A stretch of 64,000 nt of DNA from Mytilus edulis (lineage: Eukaryota > Mollusca > Bivalvia > Mytilida > Mytilidae): the NCBI RefSeq assembly GCF_963676685.1, contig NC_092346.1, forward strand, positions 50,621,062-50,685,061, given 5' to 3'. A program made the translations under genes and the position numbers. Shown in pieces: positions 44,056 through 55,645 of this stretch. The notes beneath the pieces are model-generated. The model saw nothing but the letters and a program-made list of their open reading frames with translations. It was not told the origin of the DNA and did not search any database. The stretch's first letter is position 1. Each line of letters starts with the position of its first letter.

Positions 44056-44806
44056 TTACAGTTCGGTAGAAGCATTATTTTATGTATTGTATATATACTT
44101 TAATAAAACATAGAAAAGAGTAAGATGTTTCGCGGGTAAACTTTGGGTCAGGTTGAATGTAAAGGGGTGTTCCTTATGAAACTCAGATACGAGTAATGAG
44201 ACACTTTGGAAGAACACCCCTCCTTTAATAATGGTACGGCTTCCATTGGGGTATAAAAGCTGGAGAGATTCCTAGCTCAGGGTCGATTGTCATACGTTTG
44301 AAGACGAAGATCTGAAGTACGGTACGTAGATATTCGAGATCGCTGTCTCTTATATATTATATGTTGTGTTAATATTACTAAATGTAATAAAGAACAGGTT
44401 GGTGCCTGTAATAAATACGGACTTGTACGTTTACAAGCTGAACCGTATTGTACCGTATAAGACAAGTGTGAGTCTGTGTGACCACCTTGTACAGTACATA
44501 ATTGTACCAACAGAATAGAGACAAGTGTTTAAACTTGTAGGGTACATTATTGTACCAGGAGGACAAGTTGTTCCTGACCTAGGACAAATTTGTACCAGTT
44601 GTATATTTATATTAAAGTAGAATTGTTTATAGCTAGTTTATTAAAGATTGCAAAGAGCAGTTGTACATATTTTGGTTCATTGACGTTAATTTATAAATAA
44701 AGATTATTTGTTATATATTTTGTAAATAGAACAGTTTTGGATCCAGTATCAAACTGGTAACGAACACATTCTAAATAGAAATAGACACGCTTACCCTGTG
44801 TACACG
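44056..44806 (+). mobile_element. Probable solo LTR of a retrotransposon
   Basis: This 751-bp insert splits a tandem array and is flanked by TTACATAAG on both sides (44047-44055 and 44807-44815; the real duplication may be shorter). It holds a TATA box (TATAAAA at 44252) followed by AATAAA at 44386, the order expected for U3-R-U5. Standard TG...CA ends are not evident, so the exact borders and class are uncertain. No gag or pol frame is present in the window. Confidence 0.45.
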
Positions 44807-44811
44807 TTACA

Positions 44812-44945
44812 TAAGCTTATATCTGAAGCTAAAAATGTTGATACGCTTAATTACTTTTTAGTAGCTTAGATTTAAATTTAATTTAAAATGTTGAAACGAC
44901 TAATTAACTTAGATCTTAAGCTAAAAATGTTGATACGCTGAATTT
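44812..44945 (+). repeat. Tandem repeat, about 40-bp unit, right part
   Basis: This is the continuation of the array at 43893-44040 (CTTATATCTGAAGCTAAAAA, TGTTGATACGCTTAATT), with the last units more diverged. Confidence 0.65.
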
Positions 44946-45689
44946 GGCATTTTTGTATTTATCTAAAAGAGGTGAGCATTAAATATGACAGAAAATTGAT
45001 TTCGTTTCAATGAGTAGAAAAAGTCGGATGAATATGTTAATTATAAAATCTTATACAATGTACAACTATAAAAAAAAGTGAAAAGATCTCAAAAGAAATA
45101 CCCCGACTTGAAATCAGTGCAAGAAACATAACAGTGCTATACTTTCAAAACACCTTTCATGGAAATCTTTAAAAAAAAAACATGTTTTCAGATTCATAAA
45201 ACTTTTCACAGTCTGTTTGCAGATCTAGTTGTCAGTAAAACTTTCGGCTTCATCACTCATCTTTTCTAAAAATTATTAAGAAAATCCTAGATCCATCTCT
45301 GCCAAGGTTCAAAAACATGTTACAGAGTATCAAGTCAGCGGAGTAAATGCTGATTTTGTTAGAAGGGGTGAAGCGATTGGCACACATCCTTAAAAAATGT
45401 TTATAGATTGACTTATCTGGCTTATGGATCCAGATATTCAATTAGTAATTTTTAAATGAAAATGTGTTAAATGTAAAAAAAAAAAAAAACAGGGCTCAAT
45501 ATATGCAAGTTAGTGGTCATTCTGTTGGTAACTGGACAGTCCAGTTTTTTTTTTAATTTGGTGCATGTTCAGAAACAGATAATATACACAGGGCAAAATG
45601 ATAGGTTTCTGCTAATGCACAACTTGTTTTGAAATCAACCATATTTCGTGATTCAAATTCAGAACGGACCATGTGTTTCTCGGTGTCGG

Positions 45690-45995
45690 TTCTCTTTAGA
45701 AGTCTGTTTTCGTTGGGAAGTCAATTTTGGTGGTTGGTGAGGTCTGGTGAACTGTCTTATACTTTTCGTATCTGATCTAATGAAGTTGTGGTATGCATGC
45801 TAATGAGACAACTTTCAATCCATTGTCTGTTTTCGAATTTGAATTATACCCCATTTTGTCATGTCGTTGCATTTCATAGCTGACTAAAAGGTATGACTTT
45901 TACTCTTTGTTGAAGGTCGTATTGTGGTTTAAAGCTGCTTTCGTCAACTCCATTTTGAATAAGGTGGATATGTGTCTCATAGGCATTCATATTTC
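45690..45995 (-). repeat. Mussel-type interspersed repeat (diverged, inverted)
   Basis: AAGTCTGTTTTCGTTGGGAA, TGCATGCTAATGAGACAAC, TTTCATAGCTGACTAAAAGG and TTGTTGAAGGTCGTATTGTG resemble parts of 9690-10075 and 37140-37705. Confidence 0.45.
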
Positions 45996-46996
45996 ATCGC
46001 CGTATTTGAAGCAAATTGAGATGTATTTCTAAGCATGTGAAAAGTACTAAACCCCAATGTGTTGTCTGAGACGTTGTCTTAAGGTGGATTTGTTTCTCCA
46101 GAGAACTGCCAGGGATTAGTCAAAATTCGTATAAAAAAAACACAAAAGAGAGCAGAATTATAAACCAGAAACAAAAATTTACAATCATCCCCAATAAGAC
46201 CAAACCAAAGAAGAATTTAGTTTTTTTTTTTAAATAATCTATCACTAGCCATTACGTTATTTCAGCAAAATTGGCAACATTACATAACACAATCAAATAG
46301 AACACAAATAGAAAACAAAGACAATCCTACTCCAAACAAGCTACAAACAACAAACAACCACATACAAAAATAAACAAATCAATGCAAATATAAAAGACCA
46401 TTCTGAACGATTCATCATTTATCTCCAGTTGTGGCATAGTTTTTTTAACTTTCGAAAATAGTATTCAATCATAAATCAGTAAAAAAAAAATGTTGGCTAA
46501 TAATTCGAATCAATTTTTCTCAAACATATCAGAATTTCAGACAGAACCGTTTTTAAAATAACAATTTGTTACATTGAATCAATATGTATGTTATACAATA
46601 CATGAAACAAACAATTTCATTCGAATAAAACAAGCAAACGATAACACTGACGAATAAAATGATCACATACTTGAATTTAAATCTAGGTTGTTGTAGACAA
46701 CCACAATGTCATAAAACATCTACACGTCCCTATATTAAGTGATGAACACATAAGTTTCCTTTAATGATTTAAAACACTTCTAAGTAATGGTAAGTCAGGT
46801 TAAACAATATTAATCGCTGTATTTTACATTTCAGAACGTATTTGACAAAAACAAAATAATGAAGCTAATAGACAGTTACTGTAATTAACTTGATAAATTG
46901 ATTGTTGCAACACTGGCAAACACTTCATGAATATTGAGGACCATGAGATATTAACAATTAATACAATAGGTAGGTTTTTAAGTTTGGTCGATCGGA

Positions 46997-49900
46997 ATGA
47001 CGGACGGGACTTTTGGACAACAACTTGAAAGTTACGGTAAGGTGGATATAATCAGATATTTTCCTTACGACAGGTCACCTTCAGAACCCTCAGACTCAGA
47101 GTTTATGAAAGGGTTCTCTTGCGAACATAAAATGTGGCCATCATCCTATATCATAGTGTACCATATATAATTGATTTCTAACAAAACATTTGCGTTAACT
47201 GTGTACTATTTGTTCACATATAAAACTCTTAATGATTTCATCCATGCCGAAAAAAGGGGGAATAATGTTTTTACTTAACTCGTATGTCTTTTGTAGGTCG
47301 ACAAATTGACACAAGAGCAAATTTCGGGTAAGCTGCACATATTAACCGAAATATTAAAAGTTCAAATTCTCTGTAAGAATGCATAATTAAAGAAATCCAA
47401 GGAAAGTTCACAAAAATGTTTTTTTTTTCGGTCGATGGCCGGAGCTCTCCCTTCGAGAATAAAAAAAAAATATCGCCGCGATATAGCCTTTTTGTGCTAA
47501 TGCGACGTAAAGCAAACAACAATCAATCAATCAATCCCTTCGATAATAAAACAACTGGCAATCCGAATCAATCAATCAATCAATCAATCCAAAGTGTACT
47601 TTTCCATTGATTAGTGCAAGATAAGGGAATTTCAAAAATTTATTCAAATTCAGAAGCATTAAAAAAAAATAGCTTGTTGATACATTTTCATTTTAAAGTA
47701 GGATCATAATGATGATAGTATGTGGCGAGTAAAGAGCTAAATTGACAATGCATCATCCTTACATTAATTTTATTTTTGCGATTGAAAGAATAGTTGGCGT
47801 AATGGGACACAGATAACGGTTAACTTAAATCGTCAATCCTCGGTTGAATCCGCCACTCTCCGTCTTTCTAAACTCGACTGTAAACGGAATCGGCCGAGTT
47901 CAGACGAGTGATGCATACTCAACTTCAATGTATTTTGCACATACTCAAATTTGTAAGCTATGACGGAAGCTCTTGATAAGTGGATACAATTTCAGATATG
48001 TCAATGGCATTCTTAACTCGTGGCTAAGCAATGATATTAGACATGTGTATGAAATATATCCACTTTTACAACAAACGATTTTGCTAGTCGGGAAGCTATA
48101 TATATATGCGTTTTGAAACTGGCTGGCAATTGCTTGTGGACAGAAGAAAGTCCAGAAAGCTCAATATGTTCTATTCTTTATATAATGGGACTGCCCTGAT
48201 TATCTCTGTGATTTAATGCCCCCACTTTTTGGTAAAGTATCTAACTACGATTTGCGAAACAGTAATAATTATGTAGTACCCGGTTATAGACTAGACGTTA
48301 CTAGGAAATCCTTTTTTTCCATCCACTGCTATTGAATGGCATAGCCTTAACCCGACATACGTACGTCCAAAAATATAAATATTTTTAAACGAAAGACGAA
48401 GTCCAAATTGATACAGCCACCTTCCTATTTTAGTTGTGGGGATAGAAAACTTAATATCACTGATTCATACACGTTTGAGAAATATGTGCAGTTCTTTAAA
48501 TTCAGATTTACATCGTGTTAATATTAAACCCAGTCCCGCATGCAGCTGTTGCCACCCTGTTGAGGATAGTATACACTATTTTTAGAGTGCGCTTTTCACA
48601 ACGAAGCAAGAGAAATACTGTTTTTAAAATTAGAAAGATATGCTATAACCATAGAGCTTCTATTGGCTGGTGACAGTGACCTTTCTTTTCAGCAAAACAA
48701 AGAAATCTTTGAGTCCGTACAATCCTATACCAGAATAACAAAGATTTAAAACAATCAATTAACATTCTAAATTTCTACTTAACAACCCTTCACTCCAGTC
48801 CAGTTTTTTCATTATTATTCCTTATTATATTGTATTTTTTTTTATATTTTTTTTCTAATTTTCGTTTGTAGTATGTATTACATGCATTCCTACTAGTTTT
48901 TTTCGTCATTATCTAATGTACTTAGTGTTTATATTTATATTGGGAGAGGACGTCTAGAATGTTGTTATAACTTGTGTCCAATCCGTTTTGCCTACTTTTG
49001 CAAATAAAATATGTTTAAACTAAGCAAACGATATTGAAAAGCTCTAATTTAACTGACGTCTTCTATAATATGGGTTTACTTTCAATTACCGGTAGATGTT
49101 ACCCATCGATATAGATGTGACCCAACAAGGTATCAACTGTTTAATATGGAGTATACATGTATATTGCTGGCTTCATTTCCCACTGTACAAGTTTTAATAA
49201 ACATTTATCTTGTATACAGAAGACCTATCATTCGAAAGCAAATATTAATAAAATTGAGAAAGGAAATGGTGAATATGTCAAAGCGACAACCACCCGACCA
49301 TAGAGCAAACAACAGCAAATTATTTATTTCTGGTCCAAGTAACCTTTGTTTTTTTTTATGGGTTTAGGAGTTAAATCATTTGATTATTCGGTCATTTCCG
49401 ATGATCAATGTGAGGTTTTTTTTCTTACATAAGAATGCCGAGCAGCCTTCCGTCTGTTTGACAAGGATGGAGATGGTACAATAACTACGGAAGAACTTGG
49501 AATAATTATGAGATCTCTAGGCCAAAACCCTACGGATATACAGTTAAAAAACATCATAGATGAAGTTGACGCAGACGGTATGAAAATGTATCCCTCAAAA
49601 TAAAACACGTTGAAAAACAAACGAAGTAAAAACAAGCACCCCCTCAGCTCTCGCCTTCTTCATTTCAAAAAAGACACTGTAACCAAATTAACAGATGATG
49701 ATCTTCACGATAACAATTAATAACCATGACAACTACGACAATTATCGATGATTGTGGTGACGATGATTAAGTATGCTAAAACAATGACAATGATGATGGT
49801 GATAAAGATGATTTTATGATATCAATGATGATGATTAATCAATAAAATCATAATCATTTCTATCGTTCAGAAATACCAGTATAGAATCATGTGGCCATCT

Positions 49901-51395
49901 CTTCTTTGGTTGTTTTCTTTTTTTAAAGTAGAAAAGGAGCACTAACACTAAATATAAAAAATGATCTAGAACATATTCACAAGGAGATTGATTGTTGGTT
50001 GCGTAACGTACAGTAGCAAATATTTCATGCATTTTCAGGACGGAGGTGGCTTTAAGAGGTAGGTCAACATGTGAAACAATTCAACGAGAAAACAATGGCT
50101 TGGTTTATTTCAAAACTATACACGAATGTACATGCCTTTCAAAACATAAAAAATATAAAGATAAATTTAAGAACCGCTTTTCAACAATCTTCCAGAAATT
50201 TACGTCAGTTTAACGTTTATTTTCAATTATAACATCCCTGGCTTCTAAATGTTTAGATACGGGCTCTATGTGACGAAGTTAAATCGAGAAGAGCGAACCA
50301 GACGCACGGAATTTATATTGCACTTGTTATTTTCATTGTCAAACATAAATTTAAAATAGATATAAGACAATGTAGTATGAGTGCCAATGAGACTACTCTA
50401 CTCAAAGTGACAATTTGTGAAAGTAAACCATTATAGTCAAAGTACGGTCTTCAACGCGGAGCCTTTAGCCAGTGTGTTCTGTTTTACTTGCTATAGGTGA
50501 TGGTACTGTGGATTTCCATGAATTTCTGACTATGATGTCAAAACAACTGTCGTCACGAGACACAGCTGGTGAAATTCGGGAAGCCTTTAAGGTTTTCGAT
50601 AAGGACGGAGACGGATTTATATCTGTAGAAGAATTGCGTGAAATCATGGGAAATATGGGAGAGAAAATGACGGAGGAAGAGGTAGACGAGATGATACAAG
50701 AGGTCGACATGGACGGAGATGGACGAGTTTATTGTGATGGTAAATGTATATATCAAAAGAAGATGTGGTATGATTGCTAATGAGACAACTCTCCACAAGA
50801 GACCAAAATGGCACAGAAATGAACAACTATAGGTCACCGTAGTTTATTATCGTGACTGAACTAGTCCATATTTTGTTTAGGGGTCAGCTGAATCACGTCT
50901 CTGGGTGCGGGGTTTTCTCGCTATATTAAAGACCAATTGGTGGTCTTCGGCTGTTTTCCGCTCTTTGGTCGGGTTGTTGTCTCCTCGACATTCCCATTTC
51001 CATTTTTAATTTTACTAACATTATAGAAAAATCTAATCTTTATTTTCAATATAAGAATTGAGTAATGTAACGTCTTTAAAAAACAAATTCGTTCTTAATA
51101 ATTCGACAATAAACAAGATTGCAGCTCAGTGCAGATTTATGATATGTTTTATGTGATTATAGAGGCTCTTTTATACTTAGACTTTTATGCAAGTATATTT
51201 TAACAAATATATTTAGGGATTATTAAATCAGCGAGAATGTGTATGTGCACCGAGAGGGTGTAAAATAAGCGACAACTTTATTTCTTTGCATCATTTTCTT
51301 TCTTGAACAACTATTATTAAATTATTAAAACTGAAAATAATGAAATTATAATTTTGTCTTTTTCAGAATTTGTGAAAATGCTTACAACAAAGTGA
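46997..51395 (+). CDS. Calmodulin-like EF-hand protein (four exons, complete)
   Basis: Exons are 46997-47036, 49434-49577, 50497-50739 and 51367-51395, all with GT/AG borders and phase 1 at each junction, giving 151 residues. An in-frame TAA lies at 46979-46981, so the ATG at 46997 is the first possible. The joined protein aligns along calmodulin: [15 protein letters not shown] at helix 1, then [35 protein letters not shown] and [12 protein letters not shown]. All four EF-hand loops are canonical ([48 protein letters not shown]), so four calcium ions should bind. It differs from conserved calmodulin in its N-terminal 13 residues ([13 protein letters not shown]), the central linker and the C-terminal VKMLTTK, and is best called a calmodulin-like paralogue. 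Role: calcium sensor binding target peptides. The second exon also offers a downstream AG at 49445, but only the first gives this alignment. Confidence 0.85.
47410..47600 (+). repeat. Repeat fragment with TCAA microsatellite
   Basis: TATCGCCGCGATATAGCC, TTTTTGTGCTAATGCGACG and TAAAGCAAACAAC are followed by CAATCAATCAATC at 47520-47540 and again at 47567-47590. It looks like the 3' part of a retroposed element ending in a simple repeat. It lies in intron 1 of the calmodulin-like gene. Confidence 0.5.
48155..48751 (+). pseudogene. Decayed 3' end of a non-LTR retrotransposon ORF2
   Basis: Joined across frames, the translation reads [28 protein letters not shown], then a C.C...VED..H....C cysteine/histidine pattern and a long helical tail, the order found at the C-terminus of non-LTR reverse transcriptase proteins. 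A one-base deletion near 48578-48582 shifts the frame just before the [11 protein letters not shown] segment, and stops occur earlier. The A+T-rich tail up to about 49015 may be its 3'UTR. It lies in intron 1 of the calmodulin-like gene in the same orientation. Confidence 0.6.
49245..49335 (+). repeat. Mussel-type interspersed repeat fragment
   Basis: AAAGGAAATGGTGAATATGTC and AAAGCGACAACCACCCGACC match 16655-16690. It ends about 100 bases before the second calmodulin-like exon. Confidence 0.6.
50355..50465 (+). repeat. Mussel-type interspersed repeat copy next to a splice acceptor
   Basis: GTAGTATGAGTGCCAATGAG, AAACCATTATAGTCAAAG and TACGGTCTTCAACGCGGAGC match 7637. It stops about 30 bases before the acceptor of calmodulin-like exon 3 (50497). 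Confidence 0.65.
50757..51010. repeat. Mussel-type interspersed repeat copies after exon 3
   Basis: AAGAAGATGTGGTATGATTG, CTAATGAGACAACTCTCC and CAACTATAGGTCACCG start 17 bases after the exon 3 donor. A second piece (GACCAATTGGTGGTCTTCGG, TTTGGTCGGGTTGTTG) follows in the opposite sense at 50930-51010. Confidence 0.65.
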
Positions 51396-51864
51396 ATGAA
51401 AATGCCATGTTAGATATATATTGTTATAGAATTCACAAACTATACCTTTATAACGATAGACTTATTGTATCAAGTGGAGTTAATAATTAAAAAGTGTAGC
51501 AATACTTTATATGTAATATAAATAATATTTGTATTTTTATTTTTTTTAAATGAATTTTTACAGACAAATTTTGAACTTTACCTCAGTGGCATTATAGGAG
51601 CATACTGAAAAGGGGTAACACTTTCTGATATTGAAAATCATTTTTAATGGTCTGTGTTCTATGTTATTTTCATTTTCTAATGTCAATATTTTGTTTTAAC
51701 AAAATTAGGGATAGGTGCATTGTCCCTATTGTCTCCCGGCTCCTTCGTCGCTGGACCGAAATTCAAGCACATATTTATAATCACATCTTCGAAACTGGCG
51801 TCAACACTGTAAAAATAATAATTTCCAATTAAACCCTTGTATTTTGATGAGATGCAATATTATT

Positions 51865-52385
51865 TTATCTCTTCATTAGGAAGAAACGGAAGTGAAACCT
51901 GCAACAATAACATTCGCTTGTGGAATCCTCTAGTCTGGCAGTGGGATTTCGTCCGTTACATCGGATGTTGTGGGCGTCATTGTGGCACTCACAATAAGGC
52001 ATCTCCAAAGCTGATAACGGGTTCCTTTTCTGGTTGCAATGGAACAAACTTGTGTAGTTTGTCTAAAATTCTTATGACACCTGCTGTTGTTGAAGGGTTT
52101 TCATTAAGCACTCATATTATTACCTGATATTTTAATCAAAATATACAGGAATTGCTTCAATTTTTAAAAAGGACATTTCGTATTTTTATGTTTTTGTAAA
52201 TGTATTTCATACGTACATGGAATGCTTTTTTTTTAAAGGAAACATGAGTCTTTTGTGCCAAGTTTATAGTCTTTCTTAATATCAATTTTAATTTCAGTTT
52301 TATGAAACTGTTTTGTACAACACTTTTCAGACCAATATTATTTCGAAATGACCTCAGATGACCATAAGTTGCACGCACGCGATGT

Positions 52386-52416
<31 letters not shown>

Positions 52417-52882
52417 GAATACGAATCCGGCTGGTTTTTCGCCAAATGCCTTTGACAAAAGTCTAAATACGCTATATTGTGTACACAAGATACTTCATTT
52501 TAGACCTTATATATACTCTTACTATTTCACTTTTGTTTGTGCTTTAGTGATATTTGTGGTGCATGAAATGTTCGTCTGCTTTCGATTTCTGTTTTCTGAT
52601 GATGTCAAGATATCTAGAAGGTATTCGTTTGATGATGACTTTCAACCTCTCCTTCAATAGGTGGAAGTCAGAGGTGGCAGGAATAAACTTTTCCACTGGT
52701 ATAATACAGGAATCCTGGATTGTTGTTTTGTCACGCAAGGTAACAGTGGGGATTCGGTTCTTAGCATTGTAGGCAAGAGCCCATAGGTTCAACTTGTTAT
52801 CACTCTTCTGTGAATGGTGTTCGGCAGCAGTGTATTTTAAACTGAGTTGGAATTTGCATGATTTGTACGGACTTTTTTTCTA
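51865..52882 (-). pseudogene. Broken DUF6589-like gene (intron retained)
   Basis: Exon A (52882-52523) reads ...LNLWALAYNAKNRIPTV, then VEKFIPATSDFHLLKE, IIKRIPSRYL, HFMHHKYH, a TAA stop at 52546-52544, then STNKSEI. Exon B (from 52123) reads V.I, a TGA stop at 52114-52112, then LNENPSTTAGVIRILDKLHK, FVP and ISFGDALL, and after a frameshift HNIRCNGRNPTARLED. This order (R.......P..D...LK, HKY....KS, NE...I..L....P, GDALT-like, R.....RLE) is what I remember of the DUF6589 family. Between the parts a GTAAGAG donor and ATATCAG acceptor keep phase 0, so the copy arose from an intron-containing gene. Two stops and shifts near 52010 and 51925 break it. Function of the family is unknown to me, and it is often found in repeat-rich genomes. 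Confidence 0.55.
52393..52416. repeat. (TA)n microsatellite in pseudogene intron
   Basis: A CATATATATA-type run of about 20 bp lies within the intron of the DUF6589-like pseudogene. Similar runs occur near 24435-24458 and 36350-36368. Confidence 0.7.
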
Positions 52883-53149
52883 AAGCTGAATCTATGAGTT
52901 TTACTTTGTTGTTGGCTTGCTGTCTTATGTTTAACATCACAGTTTTTCTGCGGTCCGATTCAATTCTTTAAGTCTAAGGTGCTTGAATTTCTTTATATTA
53001 GTTGTTATGGCTTTAAAGGGTCTGTTAGTATATGTGAAAGAATATTAGGATCTGCTTAGTGTCTTTTATATTGTAGTAATGTATAAGTACCCCGCCACGT
53101 CCACTCTGCTGATTTGATTTTTTTTCTATCAAAAAGGGGCATCTGTCCT

Positions 53150-53290
53150 GCCGTTTTATTTTTCACTCGATTCAGCCTTGCCTTTTTTATTAGTTTATTT
53201 TGACTTTTTTTGCATGACTCGATTGTCATCCTGCATTTTTTTTAACTCCCTTGTCCTGCCTTTTTAAAAAATTTCATCCTAGCCCCCACC
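53150..53290 (+). repeat. Interspersed repeat with CCTGCCTTTTTT blocks
   Basis: TTATTAGTTTATTTTGACTT, CATGACTCGATTGTCATCCTG and CCCTTGTCCTGCC match 6045-6240 and, inverted, 54010-54170. Confidence 0.5.
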
Positions 53291-54009
53291 CCCAAAAAAT
53301 CAAATGGTATTTCACTTATTTAGACAAGAACAACACACAGTGAATGTTTTGTAAAACAACTTTTAAATAACACAAAATTGCTTATTGGACTTCAAAAATG
53401 ATTTGTAATAAATAATAATTGTGCTAGTGTATGTTAATTTATACACAGAATCATTGATTGGTTGCAAGACACCGCCTCAGGACAAAAAGACCAGAGCTTA
53501 TTCGAAATTATTAAAATATGTACTGTTTTATCATAGAAAATAAACCTCCTTTATATCATACGAATTTAAATTTACAGCCGATTTCATTGAGTGTGAACGC
53601 AAAGGTAATATTTTTGGTTAGCTTTCTTGTAAGCTGAACCGTGAATTCATCATTAGGTCAGGTATGCTACCCTCCTTTCGAAGTAACATAGTCCATCAAA
53701 CAGATAGAGATAGATTGGTTATCTGTCGGACTAGTCTACTCTCACAAAACTAGGATCTTCAGTAATGCTAGATTAAAGGTATACATGTATTGTCAAATAT
53801 TTCATACACATTATTAAAGCTAAATTGCATCCTCGTAATTTCATGAATATCAACAAAGTCAAAAACACGTATTATATGAAGACGTAATTGCACAAAACTA
53901 GGATCTTCAATAATTCTAGATTAAAGGTATTTTTTGTTTGTTGTAATGTCCTATACAGATATGTTTCTGGCTATACATGTATACATGCTTAGTATACATG
54001 TTTTTGCCC

Positions 54010-54170
54010 CAAAAATTATGATGAAATTAGAAAAAATAGGCAGGACAGAAGTTTTGAGTAAAAAAAGGGCAAGATGAGACACTATGCAACAAAACAACAA
54101 AAAAACCCAAAGCAAGGATGACAATTCATGTAAAAAAAAAGTCAGGATAAACTAATAAAGTAAAAATGTA
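54010..54170 (-). repeat. Interspersed repeat with CCTGCCTTTTTT blocks (inverted)
   Basis: AAATAGGCAGGACAGAAG, AAGGGCAAGATGAGAC, AAGGATGACAATTCATG and CAGGATAAACTAATAAAG are reverse complements of the 53150 copy. Confidence 0.5.
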
Positions 54171-54625
54171 AGACATAGATTACAACAAGAAAAATGTGCA
54201 ACAACATTTTTCATCCGGGATAGGTCAATACTTGATACGTTTGTCTGAAAAATGATCGGTACAGTTATAACAGTGATCTTCTTCAAAATATTAACTTTTT
54301 TAATATGTTAAGAAAATCAAAATGGTAATAAACAATTTTGACGACTGACATCATGAAAATAATGTCTGTCGGACGAGATATCAAGCCAATCAAACACACC
54401 TTTTCTCCTGCATGCTTTCTAGTCATAAAATCTCTTTATACCTGTTACGTGTACTAGTATTCCTGTTTAGTCGTAAGAAAGTATTATATGTCTCTGATAT
54501 TTTGTACTCATTTGTATTTGAACATCAATGCAATATTGACATATCTTAAAGATGACTTTAGAAAATGTCTTTACATGCACATATTTCGATTTTGTTACAT
54601 AACTTTATTTTTTTCATATAAACAT

Positions 54626-54789
54626 CAGGCGCGGATCCAGCCATTTAAAAAAGGGGGGTTCCCAACCCAGAGTAAAGGGGGGGGTCCAACTATATGCTCC
54701 CATTCAAATGCATTGATCGGCCAAAAAAAAGGGGGGTTTCAACCCCCGGAACCCCCCCCCCCCCCCCCCACCCTCTGGATCCGCCACTG
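54626..54789. mobile_element. 164-bp inverted-repeat element with CAG..GCGGATCCAG ends and AACAT duplication
   Basis: The left end CAGGCGCGGATCCAG and the right end (reverse complement CAGTGGCGGATCCAG) differ at two positions. AACAT lies outside both ends (54621-54625 and 54790-54794). The interior holds G and C runs, including about 17 C near 54756. Partial relatives occur near 2430 and 17695-17770. Confidence 0.7.
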
Positions 54790-55645
54790 AACATCTTGGC
54801 TTATATCTTAGTAGATCTTACTTAGTAAATCTTTTATAAGGCGAGATAACATGCTACTATGCAAGATTAAACAATAAAATACGGTTATGTTATTTTGTAT
54901 TGAACCCGTTTCTGGACAGTGTTCTGAAATTTCGCACCGGCCGCACGAAGAGGGTTAATTATCGTTCTTGTAAATTAGACTAGTCTGATAAAAAAAATTA
55001 TGAATATACGGGGAACACGCATATTTGATTTCGGGATCAACTAATACTACTTCTACTAGTATATTTCGGGTCGAGTCGGGAGTAGTTGACCTGAATTTGG
55101 AGAAACCCGATTTTACAAGGAAGACAACTGCGATTAAAAAACAACCAAGCAGACTGTTCGCAGAGTGTATGGTAAATTTTATTTTGTCATTGTCACTCTA
55201 TTGTTTAAGTTTACCCATACAAAAATATATGGTTTCAAATAATAATGCTTTATATATATAAAATGATTGTAAGCTCTTTTGAGTACTAATAATGGGTGAA
55301 AAGCAATGTTTACGTTGTCCTTGACGTGGTTAAAATAATTTGGGAGGATCCGGCTCGACCAGAGACATATGTATATATGTCTCTTGCTCGACCACAGGCA
55401 CTTAGTTCTATCCATAATTTGGAAGGTCGACTATCCATGTAAATAGATTAAATGGATAGTCCACCTTCCAATGGATAGAACTGAACAAGTGCATGTGGGC
55501 TCGATCAGCATCAGTATTTTTTATTTCTTCTTCAGATTGCATTTCTGCAACCCCCACTTCCAAAATTGATATTTAGGTATTCAGTCTGTGGACTTTCTCT
55601 TACGCTTAGTAGATTTCAAGCTTGTTGAGATACATGTAGCAACTG

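Noticed and set aside
51647-52127. Plus-strand frames of 61 and 96 codons
   Set aside because: The second is the shadow of the DUF6589-like pseudogene on the other strand; the first has no supporting feature.
54488-54790. 100-codon frame with poly-Pro
   Set aside because: Produced by the GC-rich inverted-repeat element and its C run.
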